This document shows, piece by piece, positions 23,259 through 31,301 of a stretch of DNA of 33,803 nucleotides. Under the pieces are notes generated by a model, which made no database searches, was not told the origin of the DNA, and saw nothing but the letters and a program-made list of their open reading frames with translations. The DNA comes from Myxococcales bacterium. GTDB taxonomy: Bacteria; Myxococcota; Myxococcia; Myxococcales; Anaeromyxobacteraceae. The first letter of the stretch is position 1, and the number at the start of each line of letters is the position of its first letter. The DNA lies in assembly GCA_021806645.1 (NCBI GenBank), contig JAJZQX010000024.1:1-33803 (forward strand), written 5' to 3'. The position numbers and the translations under genes were made by a program.

Positions 23259-25345
23259 GCGATCCACCACGCCCCCTTCCCGCCGGTGCCGGGCCCGCCG
23301 CCGAGGCCCTCTCCGAGGTCCGGCGCGAGGAGGCGCTGCTGAAGACCGGGGCCCTGCAGAACGCCATCCTGACCAGCGCCAACTTCTCCATCATCGCCAC
23401 CGACGAGAAGGGGGTCATCCAGCTCTTCAACATCGGCGCCGAGTCGATGCTGGGCTATGCGGCCGTCGAGGTGGTCAACAAGATCACGCCGGCCGACATC
23501 CATGACCCGCAGGAGGTGATCGAGCGCGCCCGGGCCCTGAGCCTGGAGCTGGCGACCACCATCGCGCCCGGCTTCGAGGCCCTGGCGTTCAAGGCCTCGC
23601 GCGGCATCGAGGACAAGTACGAGCTGACCTACATCCGCAAGGACGGGACCCGCTTCCCGGCCATCGTCTCGGTCACCGCGCTCCGCGACGCCGAGGCCCG
23701 CATCATCGGCTACCTGCTGATCGGCACCGACAACTCGGCGCGCAAGCAGGTCGAGGAGAAGCTGCGCTGGACCGAGGAGGGGTTCCGTCTCATGGTCGAG
23801 AGCGTGACCGACGCCGCCATCGTCATGCTCGACTCGGCGGGCTGCGTGGTGAGCTGGAACACCGGGGCGGAGCGGATCAAGGGCTACCGGGCGGAGGAGA
23901 TCGTCGGCCAGCACTTCTCCCGCTTCTACCCTCCCCAGGACATCGAGCACGGCGTGCCGCAGCGCGACCTGGACGCGGCGGCCGAGGGACGGCTCGAGGT
24001 CGAGGGCTGGCGCGTCCGCAAGGACGGCACCACCTTCTGGGCCAACGTGGTCTTCACCGCCATCCGGGATGCGGCCGGAAACGCCCGCGGCTTCGCCAAG
24101 CTGACCCGCGACCTGACCGAGCGCCGCCAGGTCGAGGAGACCCTGACCAGGGCCAAGGGGGCGGCGGAGAAGGCCAACCTCGCCAAGTCGGACTTCCTCT
24201 CCAGCATGAGCCACGAGCTCCGCTCCCCGCTCAACGCCATCCTCGGGTTCGCCCAGTTGATGGAGTCGGACGCCGCGACGGTCTCGGCCTCGCAGAAGGG
24301 GGCCATCGTCGAGATCCTCCGTGCCGGCTGGTACCTCCTCGAGCTGATCAACGAGATCCTCGACCTGGCCCAGATCGAGTCCGGGAAGATGTCGCTGTCC
24401 AGGGAGCCGACCTCGCTGGCCGAGGTGATGCTCGAGTGCCAGGCCATGATCGAGCCCCAGGCCCAGCCTGGCGGCATCCGCATGACCTTCCCGGTGTTCG
24501 AGGTCCCGATCTTCGTCCTCGCCGATCGCACCCGGCTGAAGCAGGTCCTCATCAACCTCCTCTCCAACGCGGTCAAGTACAACCAGCCCGCGGGGGAGGT
24601 GGTGGTGACCTGCGCCGAGAGCGCCCCGGACCGGGTTCGCATCAAGGTGAAGGACACCGGCGCCGGGCTGAGCCCGGAGAAGCTGGAGCAGCTCTTCCAG
24701 CCGTTCAACCGGCTCGGACAGGGGCGCGGCTCGGTGCAGGGCACGGGCATCGGCCTGGTGATGAGCAAGCGGCTGGTCGAGCTGATGGGTGGCGTCATCG
24801 GCGTGGAGAGCACCGTGGGGGTCGGCAGCGTGTTCTGGTTCGAGCTGGGCCGGGTGGCCGCGCCACGGCTCGAGGCGGGCCCGGCCCAGGCGGCGGGCCC
24901 GGCCCAGGCCCCGGCTCCACACGGCGGGCCCCTGCGCACCCTGCTCTACGTCGAGGACAACCCGGCCAACCTGAAGCTGGTCGAACAGCTAATCGCGCGC
25001 CGCCCCACCATGCGCCTCCTGAGCGCGCTCGACGGGAACATGGGCATCCAGCTGGCTCGCGCCAACCAGCCGGAGGTGATCCTGATGGACATAAACCTGC
25101 CCGGCATCAGCGGCCTCGAGGCCCTCAAGATCCTCCGGGAGGACCCGGCCACCACGCACATCCCCGTGCTCGCCCTGAGCGCCAACGCGATGGCACGGGA
25201 CATCGAGAAGGGGCTCGAGGCCGGGTTCTTCTCCTACCTCACCAAGCCCATCAAGGTCGCCGAGTTCATGGAGGCCCTCGACACGGCGCTCGAGTTCGCC
25301 AGCACCCACGCCGGCTCGGGCGCCGGTGACGGGACCAGGCCGTGA
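23255..25345 (+). CDS. Hybrid histidine kinase: PAS-PAS-HisKA-HATPase-REC
   Basis: 696 aa, no membrane segment, so cytoplasmic. The first PAS domain (about 35-165) contains FSIIATDEKGVIQLFNIGAE; the second (about 175-290) contains AIVMLDSAGCVVSWNTGAER and KGYRAEEIVGQHFSRFY. The HisKA box SHELRSPLNAILGFAQLM has His320; the ATPase domain has LLSNAVKYN, DTGAGLS and GTGIGLVMSKRLVE. An Ala/Pro linker (about 540-565) leads to a C-terminal receiver with Asp612 in VILMDINLPG and Lys in YLTKPIKV. It can phosphorylate itself and its receiver and perhaps the receiver of the next gene. It overlaps both neighbours (ATGA and GTGA), so the three proteins are probably made in step. Confidence 0.92.
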   Translation: MSDPPRPLPAGAGPAAEALSEVRREEALLKTGALQNAILTSANFSIIATDEKGVIQLFNIGAESMLGYAAVEVVNKITPADIHDPQEVIERARALSLELATTIAPGFEALAFKASRGIEDKYELTYIRKDGTRFPAIVSVTALRDAEARIIGYLLIGTDNSARKQVEEKLRWTEEGFRLMVESVTDAAIVMLDSAGCVVSWNTGAERIKGYRAEEIVGQHFSRFYPPQDIEHGVPQRDLDAAAEGRLEVEGWRVRKDGTTFWANVVFTAIRDAAGNARGFAKLTRDLTERRQVEETLTRAKGAAEKANLAKSDFLSSMSHELRSPLNAILGFAQLMESDAATVSASQKGAIVEILRAGWYLLELINEILDLAQIESGKMSLSREPTSLAEVMLECQAMIEPQAQPGGIRMTFPVFEVPIFVLADRTRLKQVLINLLSNAVKYNQPAGEVVVTCAESAPDRVRIKVKDTGAGLSPEKLEQLFQPFNRLGQGRGSVQGTGIGLVMSKRLVELMGGVIGVESTVGVGSVFWFELGRVAAPRLEAGPAQAAGPAQAPAPHGGPLRTLLYVEDNPANLKLVEQLIARRPTMRLLSALDGNMGIQLARANQPEVILMDINLPGISGLEALKILREDPATTHIPVLALSANAMARDIEKGLEAGFFSYLTKPIKVAEFMEALDTALEFASTHAGSGAGDGTRP

Positions 25346-26487
25346 TCGATCCAGCCGAGATCCTCAAGGCCAGGATCCTGGTCGTGGACGACCAGGCCGC
25401 CAACGTCCTCCTGCTGGAGGGCATGCTGAAGGGCGCGGGCTACGTCGCGGTGACCTCGACCCGCGACCCGCGCGCGGTCTGCGAGCTTCACCGCGCCAGC
25501 CACTTCGACCTGATCCTGCTCGACCTGCAGATGCCCGGCCTGGACGGCTTCGAGGTGATGGAGGCCCTCAAGGAGGTCGAGAAGGACGGGTACCTCTCGG
25601 TCCTGGTGGTCACCGCCCAGCCGGGCCACAAGCTGCGTGCGCTGCAGGCCGGCGCCAAGGACTTCGTGAGCAAGCCGTTCGACCTCGCCGAGGTGCTCAC
25701 GCGCGTCCACAACATGCTGGAGGTCCGGCTCTTCGCCAGGGCGCTCGAGCGGACGGTGAAGGACCTGGAGGCCAGCCGCGAGCTGATCCGCGCCAAGAAC
25801 GTCGAGCTCAAGAAGCTCTTCGACCAGGTGGTGGCCGAGCGCAAGGTGTCGGAGCGGCTGGCGCTCAACGTCCCGCCCGACTCGATCGCCGCGCGCTTGA
25901 AGGCGCGCCCGGACGTGACGGCGGACAGCTTCGCCGACGTCACGGTGCTGGTCGCCGACGTGGTGGGGTTCGCCGAGCTGACGCCGGCGGTGAGCGCCGA
26001 ACGGCTGGCGCTGATGATCGACGAGGTCTTCGCCGTCTTCGACGACCTGGCCGGCCAGCGCGGCCTCAAGAAGGTCAAGACGCTGGGGAACTCCTACATG
26101 GCCGCCTCCGGCGTGCCGGAGCCCGCGGCCGATCACCCGGCGCGGGCGGCGCACCTGTCGCTCGACATGCTCCAGGCGATGGAGCGCCTCGACGAGCGCG
26201 TCAGCGCCAAGCTGCAGGTGCGCATCGGCATCGCCACCGGCCCGGTGGTGGCCGGCGTCATCGGCAGGCACCAGTACCTCTTCGACGTGTGGGGTGACGC
26301 CGCCAACACCGCCAGCCGGATGGAGTCGCACGGCGTGGCCGGGCGCGTGCAGGTGGCGGAGAGCACGCGGCTGCGGCTGGGCGAGCCGTTCCAGCTCGAG
26401 GAGCGTGGCGTCATCGAGCTCGAGGGCCCGGGCGAGCTGAAGACCTGGTTCCTGACCGGGCGGGGCCAGGCGGCCGCGCCGGCGTGA
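25342..26487 (+). CDS. Response regulator with class III adenylate/guanylate cyclase domain
   Basis: 381 aa. An N-terminal receiver (about 8-130) has VVDDQAAN, phospho-acceptor Asp in LILLDLQMPGLDG and Lys in FVSKPFDL. A coiled linker (about 135-175) leads to a class III cyclase domain (about 190-360). The first metal aspartate is present (VLVADVVGFAEL), as are a Lys in KKVKTLG, the Asp of FDVWGDAANTASRM typical of adenine recognition, and its Asn/Arg transition-state pair. The second metal aspartate, normally in a GDxY motif, is Asn250 (LGNSYM). Catalysis may therefore be weak or need a partner. The GTG overlaps the hybrid-kinase stop, so that kinase likely controls it. Confidence 0.9.
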   Translation: MIDPAEILKARILVVDDQAANVLLLEGMLKGAGYVAVTSTRDPRAVCELHRASHFDLILLDLQMPGLDGFEVMEALKEVEKDGYLSVLVVTAQPGHKLRALQAGAKDFVSKPFDLAEVLTRVHNMLEVRLFARALERTVKDLEASRELIRAKNVELKKLFDQVVAERKVSERLALNVPPDSIAARLKARPDVTADSFADVTVLVADVVGFAELTPAVSAERLALMIDEVFAVFDDLAGQRGLKKVKTLGNSYMAASGVPEPAADHPARAAHLSLDMLQAMERLDERVSAKLQVRIGIATGPVVAGVIGRHQYLFDVWGDAANTASRMESHGVAGRVQVAESTRLRLGEPFQLEERGVIELEGPGELKTWFLTGRGQAAAPA

Positions 26488-26501
26488 CCGGGGAGGGCTG
26501 G

Positions 26502-28169
26502 TCAGCCCGCGGTGGAGCGACCGTCGGCTCCGCGCCGCACGCCGATCATCCCGAAGCTCTTGAGCCTGCGATACAGCGTGGCCGAGCCGATCTTGAGTTG
26601 CTGGGCGGTGAGCGTCTGGTTCCCGCCGTTGGCCTCCAGGGCCGCCAGGATGTAGTCCTTCTCGACCTCCTCGAGCGGGCGGACCGTCCCCTGGATGGCC
26701 ACGGGCCTGGGGATGGCCTGTCGGATCTCGTCGGCCAGGTCGTCGAGCTCGACGCGACTTCCCCGGGCCAGCGCGACGGCGCGCTCCATGGCGTTCTCGA
26801 GCTCCCGCACGTTGCCGGGCCACTCGTAGCGCAGGAGCTGGACGGCGGCGCCGGGGGAGAGGCCCGAGAGCTTGCGCTTCATCCGCAGGGCGGCCTCCGC
26901 CAGCAGCACCCGGGCCAGCGGCAGGACGTCGTCCCGGCGCTCGCGCAGCGGGGGCACGTGCAGCTCCACCACCTTGAGCCGGTAGTAGAGGTCCTGCCGG
27001 AAGGTGCCGCCCTCGACCCCCTGGGCGAGGTCGCGGTTGGTGGCGGTCACGATACGCACGTCTACCCGGCGGCTCTTGTTCTCGCCGACGCGGCGGATCT
27101 CGCGCTCCTGGAGCGCGCGCAGGAGCTTGACCTGCATCCCCGGCGAGACCTCGCCGACCTCGTCGAGCAGCAACGTGCCGCTGTTGGCCGCCTCGAACAG
27201 ACCGGGCCGGTCCTGGGTCGCGCCGGTGAAGGCGCCACGGGCGTGCCCGAAGAGCTCGCTCTCGAGGAGGGTCTCGGTGATGGCGCCGCAGTTGACCGCG
27301 ATGAAGGGCCCGGCCGCGCGCGTGGACTGCTCGTGGACCAGCCGCGCGATCCGCTCCTTGCCCGAGCCGCTCTCGCCGGTGATGAGGACGGTGGAGTCCA
27401 CCTGGGCCACGCGGCGCGCCAGGTCCACCAGCTGCCGCATGGGCGCGCTCCTGGAGACGATCCCCAGCGGCTCCTCGACGTCGGGGGCCACCCGCACCAG
27501 CGCGCGGCGGCGCTCGCTCAGCTTCCGCTCGGCCGCCTTCAGCGTCTCGGTGACCCGGTGGAGCGAGACGTCGAGGCAGGCCTTGAGCCGGGTCGGCTCG
27601 AAGAAGCGCAGCTCCTCGGCGTGCTCGTCACCCCACTCCTCGCGGGTCCGCCCGATGAAGTGGCACGCCGCGTCGCCCTTGCCCAGGCAGCGGTCCTCCA
27701 GGACGTAGACCTCCTTGCCGGCGCTCCGGCTGAAGTAGCCGCTCTTGAGGCCGCAGATGGTCCAGCAGACCGGCACGTCGGTGCGGCCGAAGTGGAGGAG
27801 GTGCTGCTCCGCCTCGTAGGAGGCGAGGAGCGTGGCGCCCTCCTTGGAGAGCGCGCCATTGCTGCCCGGCTCGACGCGGAAGAGGCCTTCGAGGGTGTTG
27901 ATGCGGGTGCCGGCGCGGAGCCAGTCCTCGTCGGTGTCCCACTTGAACTCGGACTGCAGGGCCTCGGCCATGCGCCAGCCGTTGGCGAAGCCGAACTGGG
28001 TGAGCACGGTGCGCGCGGCCGTCAGGCCGAAGTTCTCCGCCAGGTACTTGCGGAGCAGCCCCATCGCCACCGCGTCGACGAGGAGCGCGCGCTGCCCGGC
28101 GAAGCGGATAATGCCTCCGTCCGGGTCGAGCTCGAGGAGCTCCTTGTGGTCCAGATCGTCGGCGCGCAT
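26502..28169 (-). CDS. Sigma-54 activator of the XylR/DmpR type (XylR_N-V4R-AAA-Fis)
   Basis: 555 aa. The XylR_N/V4R sensor (about 10-180) is followed by a linker helix, the AAA+ domain (about 235-470) with Walker A GESGSGKE (265-272), the sigma-54 contact loop GAFTGA (312-317) and LLLDEVGEV, and a Fis-type helix-turn-helix at the end ([20 protein letters not shown]). Cys135, Glu158, Cys161 and Cys169 have the 23/3/8 spacing of the zinc site known from MopR-type phenol sensors, but the LHxLEG motif that holds the phenol-binding His reads INTLEG. A different ligand is likely. The ATG at 28169 is chosen for its AGGA and homology; longer starts cross the palindrome at 28178-28202. Confidence 0.93.
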   Translation of the reverse strand: MRADDLDHKELLELDPDGGIIRFAGQRALLVDAVAMGLLRKYLAENFGLTAARTVLTQFGFANGWRMAEALQSEFKWDTDEDWLRAGTRINTLEGLFRVEPGSNGALSKEGATLLASYEAEQHLLHFGRTDVPVCWTICGLKSGYFSRSAGKEVYVLEDRCLGKGDAACHFIGRTREEWGDEHAEELRFFEPTRLKACLDVSLHRVTETLKAAERKLSERRRALVRVAPDVEEPLGIVSRSAPMRQLVDLARRVAQVDSTVLITGESGSGKERIARLVHEQSTRAAGPFIAVNCGAITETLLESELFGHARGAFTGATQDRPGLFEAANSGTLLLDEVGEVSPGMQVKLLRALQEREIRRVGENKSRRVDVRIVTATNRDLAQGVEGGTFRQDLYYRLKVVELHVPPLRERRDDVLPLARVLLAEAALRMKRKLSGLSPGAAVQLLRYEWPGNVRELENAMERAVALARGSRVELDDLADEIRQAIPRPVAIQGTVRPLEEVEKDYILAALEANGGNQTLTAQQLKIGSATLYRRLKSFGMIGVRRGADGRSTAG

Positions 28170-28177
28170 CGATCCTG

Positions 28178-28202
28178 CCTCTCCTTCGAATTGAAGGAGA
28201 GG
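28178..28202. promoter_or_regulatory. 10-bp inverted repeat over the leader of the activator gene
   Basis: CCTCTCCTTC (28178-28187) and GAAGGAGAGG (28193-28202) are perfect 10-bp arms around GAATT. On the minus strand the 3' arm includes the purine-rich GAAGGAGAGG just upstream of the activator ATG, so the dyad could be a protein-binding site (autoregulation, or upstream activating site for the divergent gene) or an mRNA hairpin hiding the ribosome site. Confidence 0.6.
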
Positions 28203-28243
28203 GTACGTCATTTTGACTGCCGCCGCCACGCCCGCCGGCCCCT

Positions 28244-28261
28244 CGGTCACGTAAGTGACCG
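28244..28261. promoter_or_regulatory. Palindrome, candidate activator-binding site
   Basis: CGGTCAC (28244-28250) and GTGACCG (28255-28261) are perfect 7-bp arms around GTAA. It lies in the divergent region about 30 nt upstream of the candidate sigma-54 promoter, a reasonable although rather close position for an enhancer-type site. Confidence 0.5.
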
Positions 28262-28282
28262 GAGTTGCCAAGGTCTGCTCGG

Positions 28283-28298
28283 TGGCCCGGCGGATGCT
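28283..28298 (+). promoter_or_regulatory. Candidate sigma-54 promoter of the ice-binding-like gene
   Basis: TGGCCCG-GCGG-ATGCT has the -24 GG and -12 GC separated by exactly 10 nt, close to the consensus TGGCACG-N4-TTGCA. Transcription would start near 28309, about 70 nt before the GTG at 28378. The neighbouring divergent gene encodes a sigma-54 activator. In GC-rich DNA such matches occur by chance, so this is only a candidate. Confidence 0.45.
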
Positions 28299-28377
28299 TC
28301 GTGAGGGGTTCAGGGCACCCCGCTACCGGCGGACCGTGCTTCCCAGGAATCGCACGCAGTCAACGCCAGGAGTTCCA

Positions 28378-30129
28378 GTGAAATCGATATCGAAGCTGTC
28401 CAGGGTCGGAGCCGCACTCGTGCTCCTCTCGCTCGCCGCCTGCGGGAGCTCCACGGACGGGGGCTTGAACCCGCCGGTCGCGCCGACGGTCCTGTCCACC
28501 ACGCCCGTGAGCGGTTCCGCCAATGTCCTCGTCAACGCGCCCATCAGCGCCACCTTCGGCGAGGCGATGGACCCGGCCACCATCACCGCCATCACCTTCA
28601 CGCTGACCTCCGGGACGCCCGCGATCGCCGTCCCGGGCACCGTGACCTACTCCGGCTCGGTGGCGGTGTTCCACCCGACCGCGCCGCTCGCCAACTCCAA
28701 GACCTTCACCGCGACCATCACCACCGGCGCCAGGAACATGGCAGGCACGGCGCTGGCGACCAACCACAGCTGGACCTTCACGACGGTGGCGGCGGTTCCG
28801 CCGGTGGCGCCGACCATCGCCTCCACCACCCCCGCCAGCGGCGAGACCAATGTGCTCGTCAACGGGGTGGTCAGCGTCACCTTCAGCGAGCCGATGGATC
28901 CGACCACGATGACCACGTCCACCTTCGTGCTGACCTCCGGAGCGGCGGTGGTACCGGTCGCCGGCACGGTGACCTGCACCAGCTCGACCGCGGTCTTCTC
29001 GCAGGCCCTTCCCCTCGCCGCTGACACCACCTACACCGCGACCGTCACCACCGGGTCCAGGAGCATGATGGGCGGCGCGCTCGCGGCCAGGCACACCTGG
29101 AGCTTCAGCACCGGGAGCGCCGTGGTGCCCCTCGTCCCGCCGGCGGTGGTCTCCAACCTCCCCCTCGACGGCGCCGGCAACGTCCTCGTCAACGGGGTCG
29201 TCAGCGTCACCTTCAGCCAGGCGATGGACCCGACCACGCTCGACAGCGCCACCTTCACGCTGACCTCCGGTACGCCGGCGGTCGCGGTCGCGGGCATGGT
29301 GACCTACGCCAACTCGAAGGCCGAGTTCATGCCGTCCGCCCACCTCGCCCCCAGCACCCTCTACACCGCGACCATCACCGTCGGGGCGTCGAACGTGGTC
29401 GGCATGCCCCTGGCGGCGAGCTACACCTGGAGCTTCACCACCGGGAGCGCGATGCCGATGGGCAACCCCGTGAACCTGGGGATGGCCGGCGGCTTCGTGA
29501 TCCTGGCCAAGACCGGGATCTCCACGGTGCCGACCTCGGCCATCACCGGTAACCTCGGCCTCAGCCCGGCGGCCGCCAGCTACATCACCGGCTTCTCGCT
29601 GACCGCGGATGCCACCAACGTCTTCTCGACCTCGCCGCAGGTGACCGGGAAGGTCTACGCCTCCGACTACGCGCCTCCCACGCCTTCCAACCTGACCACC
29701 GCGGTCGGCGACATGGAGCTCGCCTTCACCGACGCCGCGGGGCGCGCCCCGGATGTCACCGAGCTGGGCGCCGGGAACATCGGCGGCATGGTCCTTCCCG
29801 CGGGCGTCTACAAGTGGGGCACCGGCCTCCTCGTCCCGACCGACGTCACGCTCAATGGCTCGGCCACGGACGTCTGGATCTTCCAGATCGCCCAGGGGCT
29901 CACCCTGAGCAGCGGCGTGAAGGTCCTGCTGGCCGGTGGCGCGCTGCCGAAGAACGTCTTCTGGCAGGTCGCGGGCCTGGTGGACCTCGGCACCACGGCG
30001 CACGGCGAGGGGGTCATCCTGTCTCAGACGGCGATCACCCTGCGCACCGGCGCGACGGTCAACGGCCGGCTCCTGGCGCAGACGGCGGTCAGCATCGACG
30101 GCAGCACGGTCGTCGAGCCGGCGCCGTAA
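28378..30129 (+). CDS. Lipoprotein with three Ig-like domains and a DUF3494 ice-binding-like domain
   Basis: 583 aa. A signal peptide with lipobox LAAC (residues about 10-22) indicates a lipid-anchored surface protein. Three repeats of about 100 residues follow, each with the Big_5/SbsA-like pattern: STTPxSGxxNVLVN, then SxTFxxxMDPxT, then a closing WxFTT. The C-terminal 190 residues match DUF3494 (VILAKTGISTVPTSAITGNL, GFSLTADATNVF, GVYKWGTGLLVPTDVTLNG, ATVNGRLLAQTAVSID), a right-handed beta-helix fold that includes ice-binding proteins and adhesins. The GTG at 28378 has AGGAG 5 nt upstream. Ig-like stalk plus DUF3494 head suggests adhesion to ice or another surface; which is not decided by sequence. 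Confidence 0.9.
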   Translation: MKSISKLSRVGAALVLLSLAACGSSTDGGLNPPVAPTVLSTTPVSGSANVLVNAPISATFGEAMDPATITAITFTLTSGTPAIAVPGTVTYSGSVAVFHPTAPLANSKTFTATITTGARNMAGTALATNHSWTFTTVAAVPPVAPTIASTTPASGETNVLVNGVVSVTFSEPMDPTTMTTSTFVLTSGAAVVPVAGTVTCTSSTAVFSQALPLAADTTYTATVTTGSRSMMGGALAARHTWSFSTGSAVVPLVPPAVVSNLPLDGAGNVLVNGVVSVTFSQAMDPTTLDSATFTLTSGTPAVAVAGMVTYANSKAEFMPSAHLAPSTLYTATITVGASNVVGMPLAASYTWSFTTGSAMPMGNPVNLGMAGGFVILAKTGISTVPTSAITGNLGLSPAAASYITGFSLTADATNVFSTSPQVTGKVYASDYAPPTPSNLTTAVGDMELAFTDAAGRAPDVTELGAGNIGGMVLPAGVYKWGTGLLVPTDVTLNGSATDVWIFQIAQGLTLSSGVKVLLAGGALPKNVFWQVAGLVDLGTTAHGEGVILSQTAITLRTGATVNGRLLAQTAVSIDGSTVVEPAP

Positions 30130-30140
30130 GCGGGTCCCGA

Positions 30141-30176
30141 GGGCGCTCCGGCCATTCGCATGGCGCCGGGGCGCCC
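30141..30176 (+). terminator. Long hairpin after the ice-binding-like gene
   Basis: GGGCGCTCCGG (30141-30151) pairs with CCGGGGCGCCC (30166-30176) with one G-T, and CCAT/ATGG extends the stem toward a TCGC loop with a 2-nt bulge. There is no T-run afterwards, so it may be a weak terminator or an mRNA-stabilising 3' structure. It begins 11 nt after the TAA. Confidence 0.5.
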
Positions 30177-30238
30177 GTTCGGACGGGGCGGACCAGCCTG
30201 ACCTGGACGGCTCGGCGATTCCGGGCCGGACGTGGCCT

Positions 30239-30745
30239 TCAGGAAGCCTTTGAGGTGGGGCTCCGCCACGCCGGCCGGGCCGGCGCCGGAGGGGCCGCGG
30301 CGGCGGGTCCCGTCGCCGCGGGCGACGTTCCCTGCTGGCGCGCTCCAGTCCTGGCGGGCGGGTCGTTGGCCAGGCCTATGACGATGCCGGCGTGGCGCTG
30401 GACGGCCTCGTACAGCTCGTTCGGCCCGATGGGCTTGAGGAGGACGGCGCGGACCCCCGCCTCCCGGCACTGGCGCAGCGAGTCCTTGTCGCGGGTGCTG
30501 GTGAGGATGATGACCGGGGTCTCCCGGAGCGTCGGGTCGGCGGCGAGCCCGCGGCACAACCCCGGGCCGTCGAGTCGCGGCATGCGCAGGTCGCACAGGA
30601 CCAGGTCGGGCCGCTCCACCCGGGCGATGGTCAGCGCCTCGACGCCGTCCCGGACGTCGAGCACCCGCACGTCCTTGTCGATGAGGTAGACCTTGATCAG
30701 CTCCAGGGTCACCTTGCTGTCGCTCGCCAGAAGGATGGTCTTCAT
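30239..30745 (-). CDS. Single-domain response regulator with Ala/Pro tail
   Basis: 168 aa. A receiver domain (1-120) with phospho-acceptor Asp52 in LVLCDLRMPRLDG, Thr in IILTSTRD and Lys in LLKPIGPNEL. The acidic pocket has a single Asp9 (LLASDSK) in place of the usual acidic pair. No output domain follows; instead there is a disordered Ala/Pro/Arg-rich tail of about 45 residues. The ATG at 30745 has a GGAGGC about 4 nt upstream. It stands alone between convergent and codirectional genes; stand-alone receivers often act by protein contact, for example in motility or phosphorelays. The partner kinase is not obvious from context. Confidence 0.85.
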   Translation of the reverse strand: MKTILLASDSKVTLELIKVYLIDKDVRVLDVRDGVEALTIARVERPDLVLCDLRMPRLDGPGLCRGLAADPTLRETPVIILTSTRDKDSLRQCREAGVRAVLLKPIGPNELYEAVQRHAGIVIGLANDPPARTGARQQGTSPAATGPAAAAPPAPARPAWRSPTSKAS

Positions 30746-30938
30746 GTGGCCTCCCAGGTGCCGGACGGGCCGGTTGGGTTCGCGATGACGCCGGCCAGCT
30801 CACGGGGGCTCGGTCACGGAGGCTGACGATCCTGGCGGCCGGATGTGACCGGACGCGCCACCACCGTCGCGGGATGGCCGGCCCACGACGGCACCGAGGC
30901 CGGTCCGCGGCGTGCCGCGGCGCGTCAACCAGCTCTCT

Positions 30939-31301
30939 TCAGGCCAGGGCCGACACGGCCACGAAGAGATCGACCGCGTCGGGCCGCTCCAGCGGCAGGG
31001 CCACGCGGCGATTGGGGCCGAGGACCGCCAGGCGCCGGTCTCCGGCCAGCCAGTAGGCCCGTTGCGTGCCCGAAAGCTCCGTGCGATCGCGGACGCGAAC
31101 CACCCGGACCGCCTCGAAGCCGGGGTCGAGCGCCAGCCCCCGGCAGCGGAACTCGGCCTGGTCCGAGTCCGGCCCGGCGCCGATCACCAGGACGATGACG
31201 GTGTCCTTCTCGGCCAGGGCGGTGGCCAGCCCCGCTGGGACCGCCGGCTCCGCCGGTTGCCACGCCCGCGCCATCGGCTGCCACGCCTGCGCCGTCATCA
31301 T
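30939..31301 (-). CDS. Unknown 120-aa protein coupled to the ATP-grasp ligase
   Basis: Not assigned to a family. The N-terminus has a short repeat (AWQPMARAWQPAEPAVPAG), then an alternating strand/helix pattern: a hydrophobic strand DTVIVLVIGAG, VRVVRVRDRTELSG, RLAVLGPNRRVALPL and a final helix AVDLFVAVSALA. No catalytic motif is visible. The ATG at 31301 overlaps the ligase stop (ATGA) and has GGAGG upstream, so both proteins are translated together. This coupling argues for a role in the same peptide pathway, such as substrate recognition or a partner of the ligase, but the repeat-bearing N-terminus could also itself be a substrate. These are guesses from context. Confidence 0.7.
   Translation of the reverse strand: MMTAQAWQPMARAWQPAEPAVPAGLATALAEKDTVIVLVIGAGPDSDQAEFRCRGLALDPGFEAVRVVRVRDRTELSGTQRAYWLAGDRRLAVLGPNRRVALPLERPDAVDLFVAVSALA

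Noticed and set aside
26495-26508. Small GGGCT/AGCCC hairpin between the cyclase and sigma-54 activator ends
   Set aside because: Only 5 bp with a 4-nt loop and no T-run; too weak to call a terminator in GC-rich DNA.
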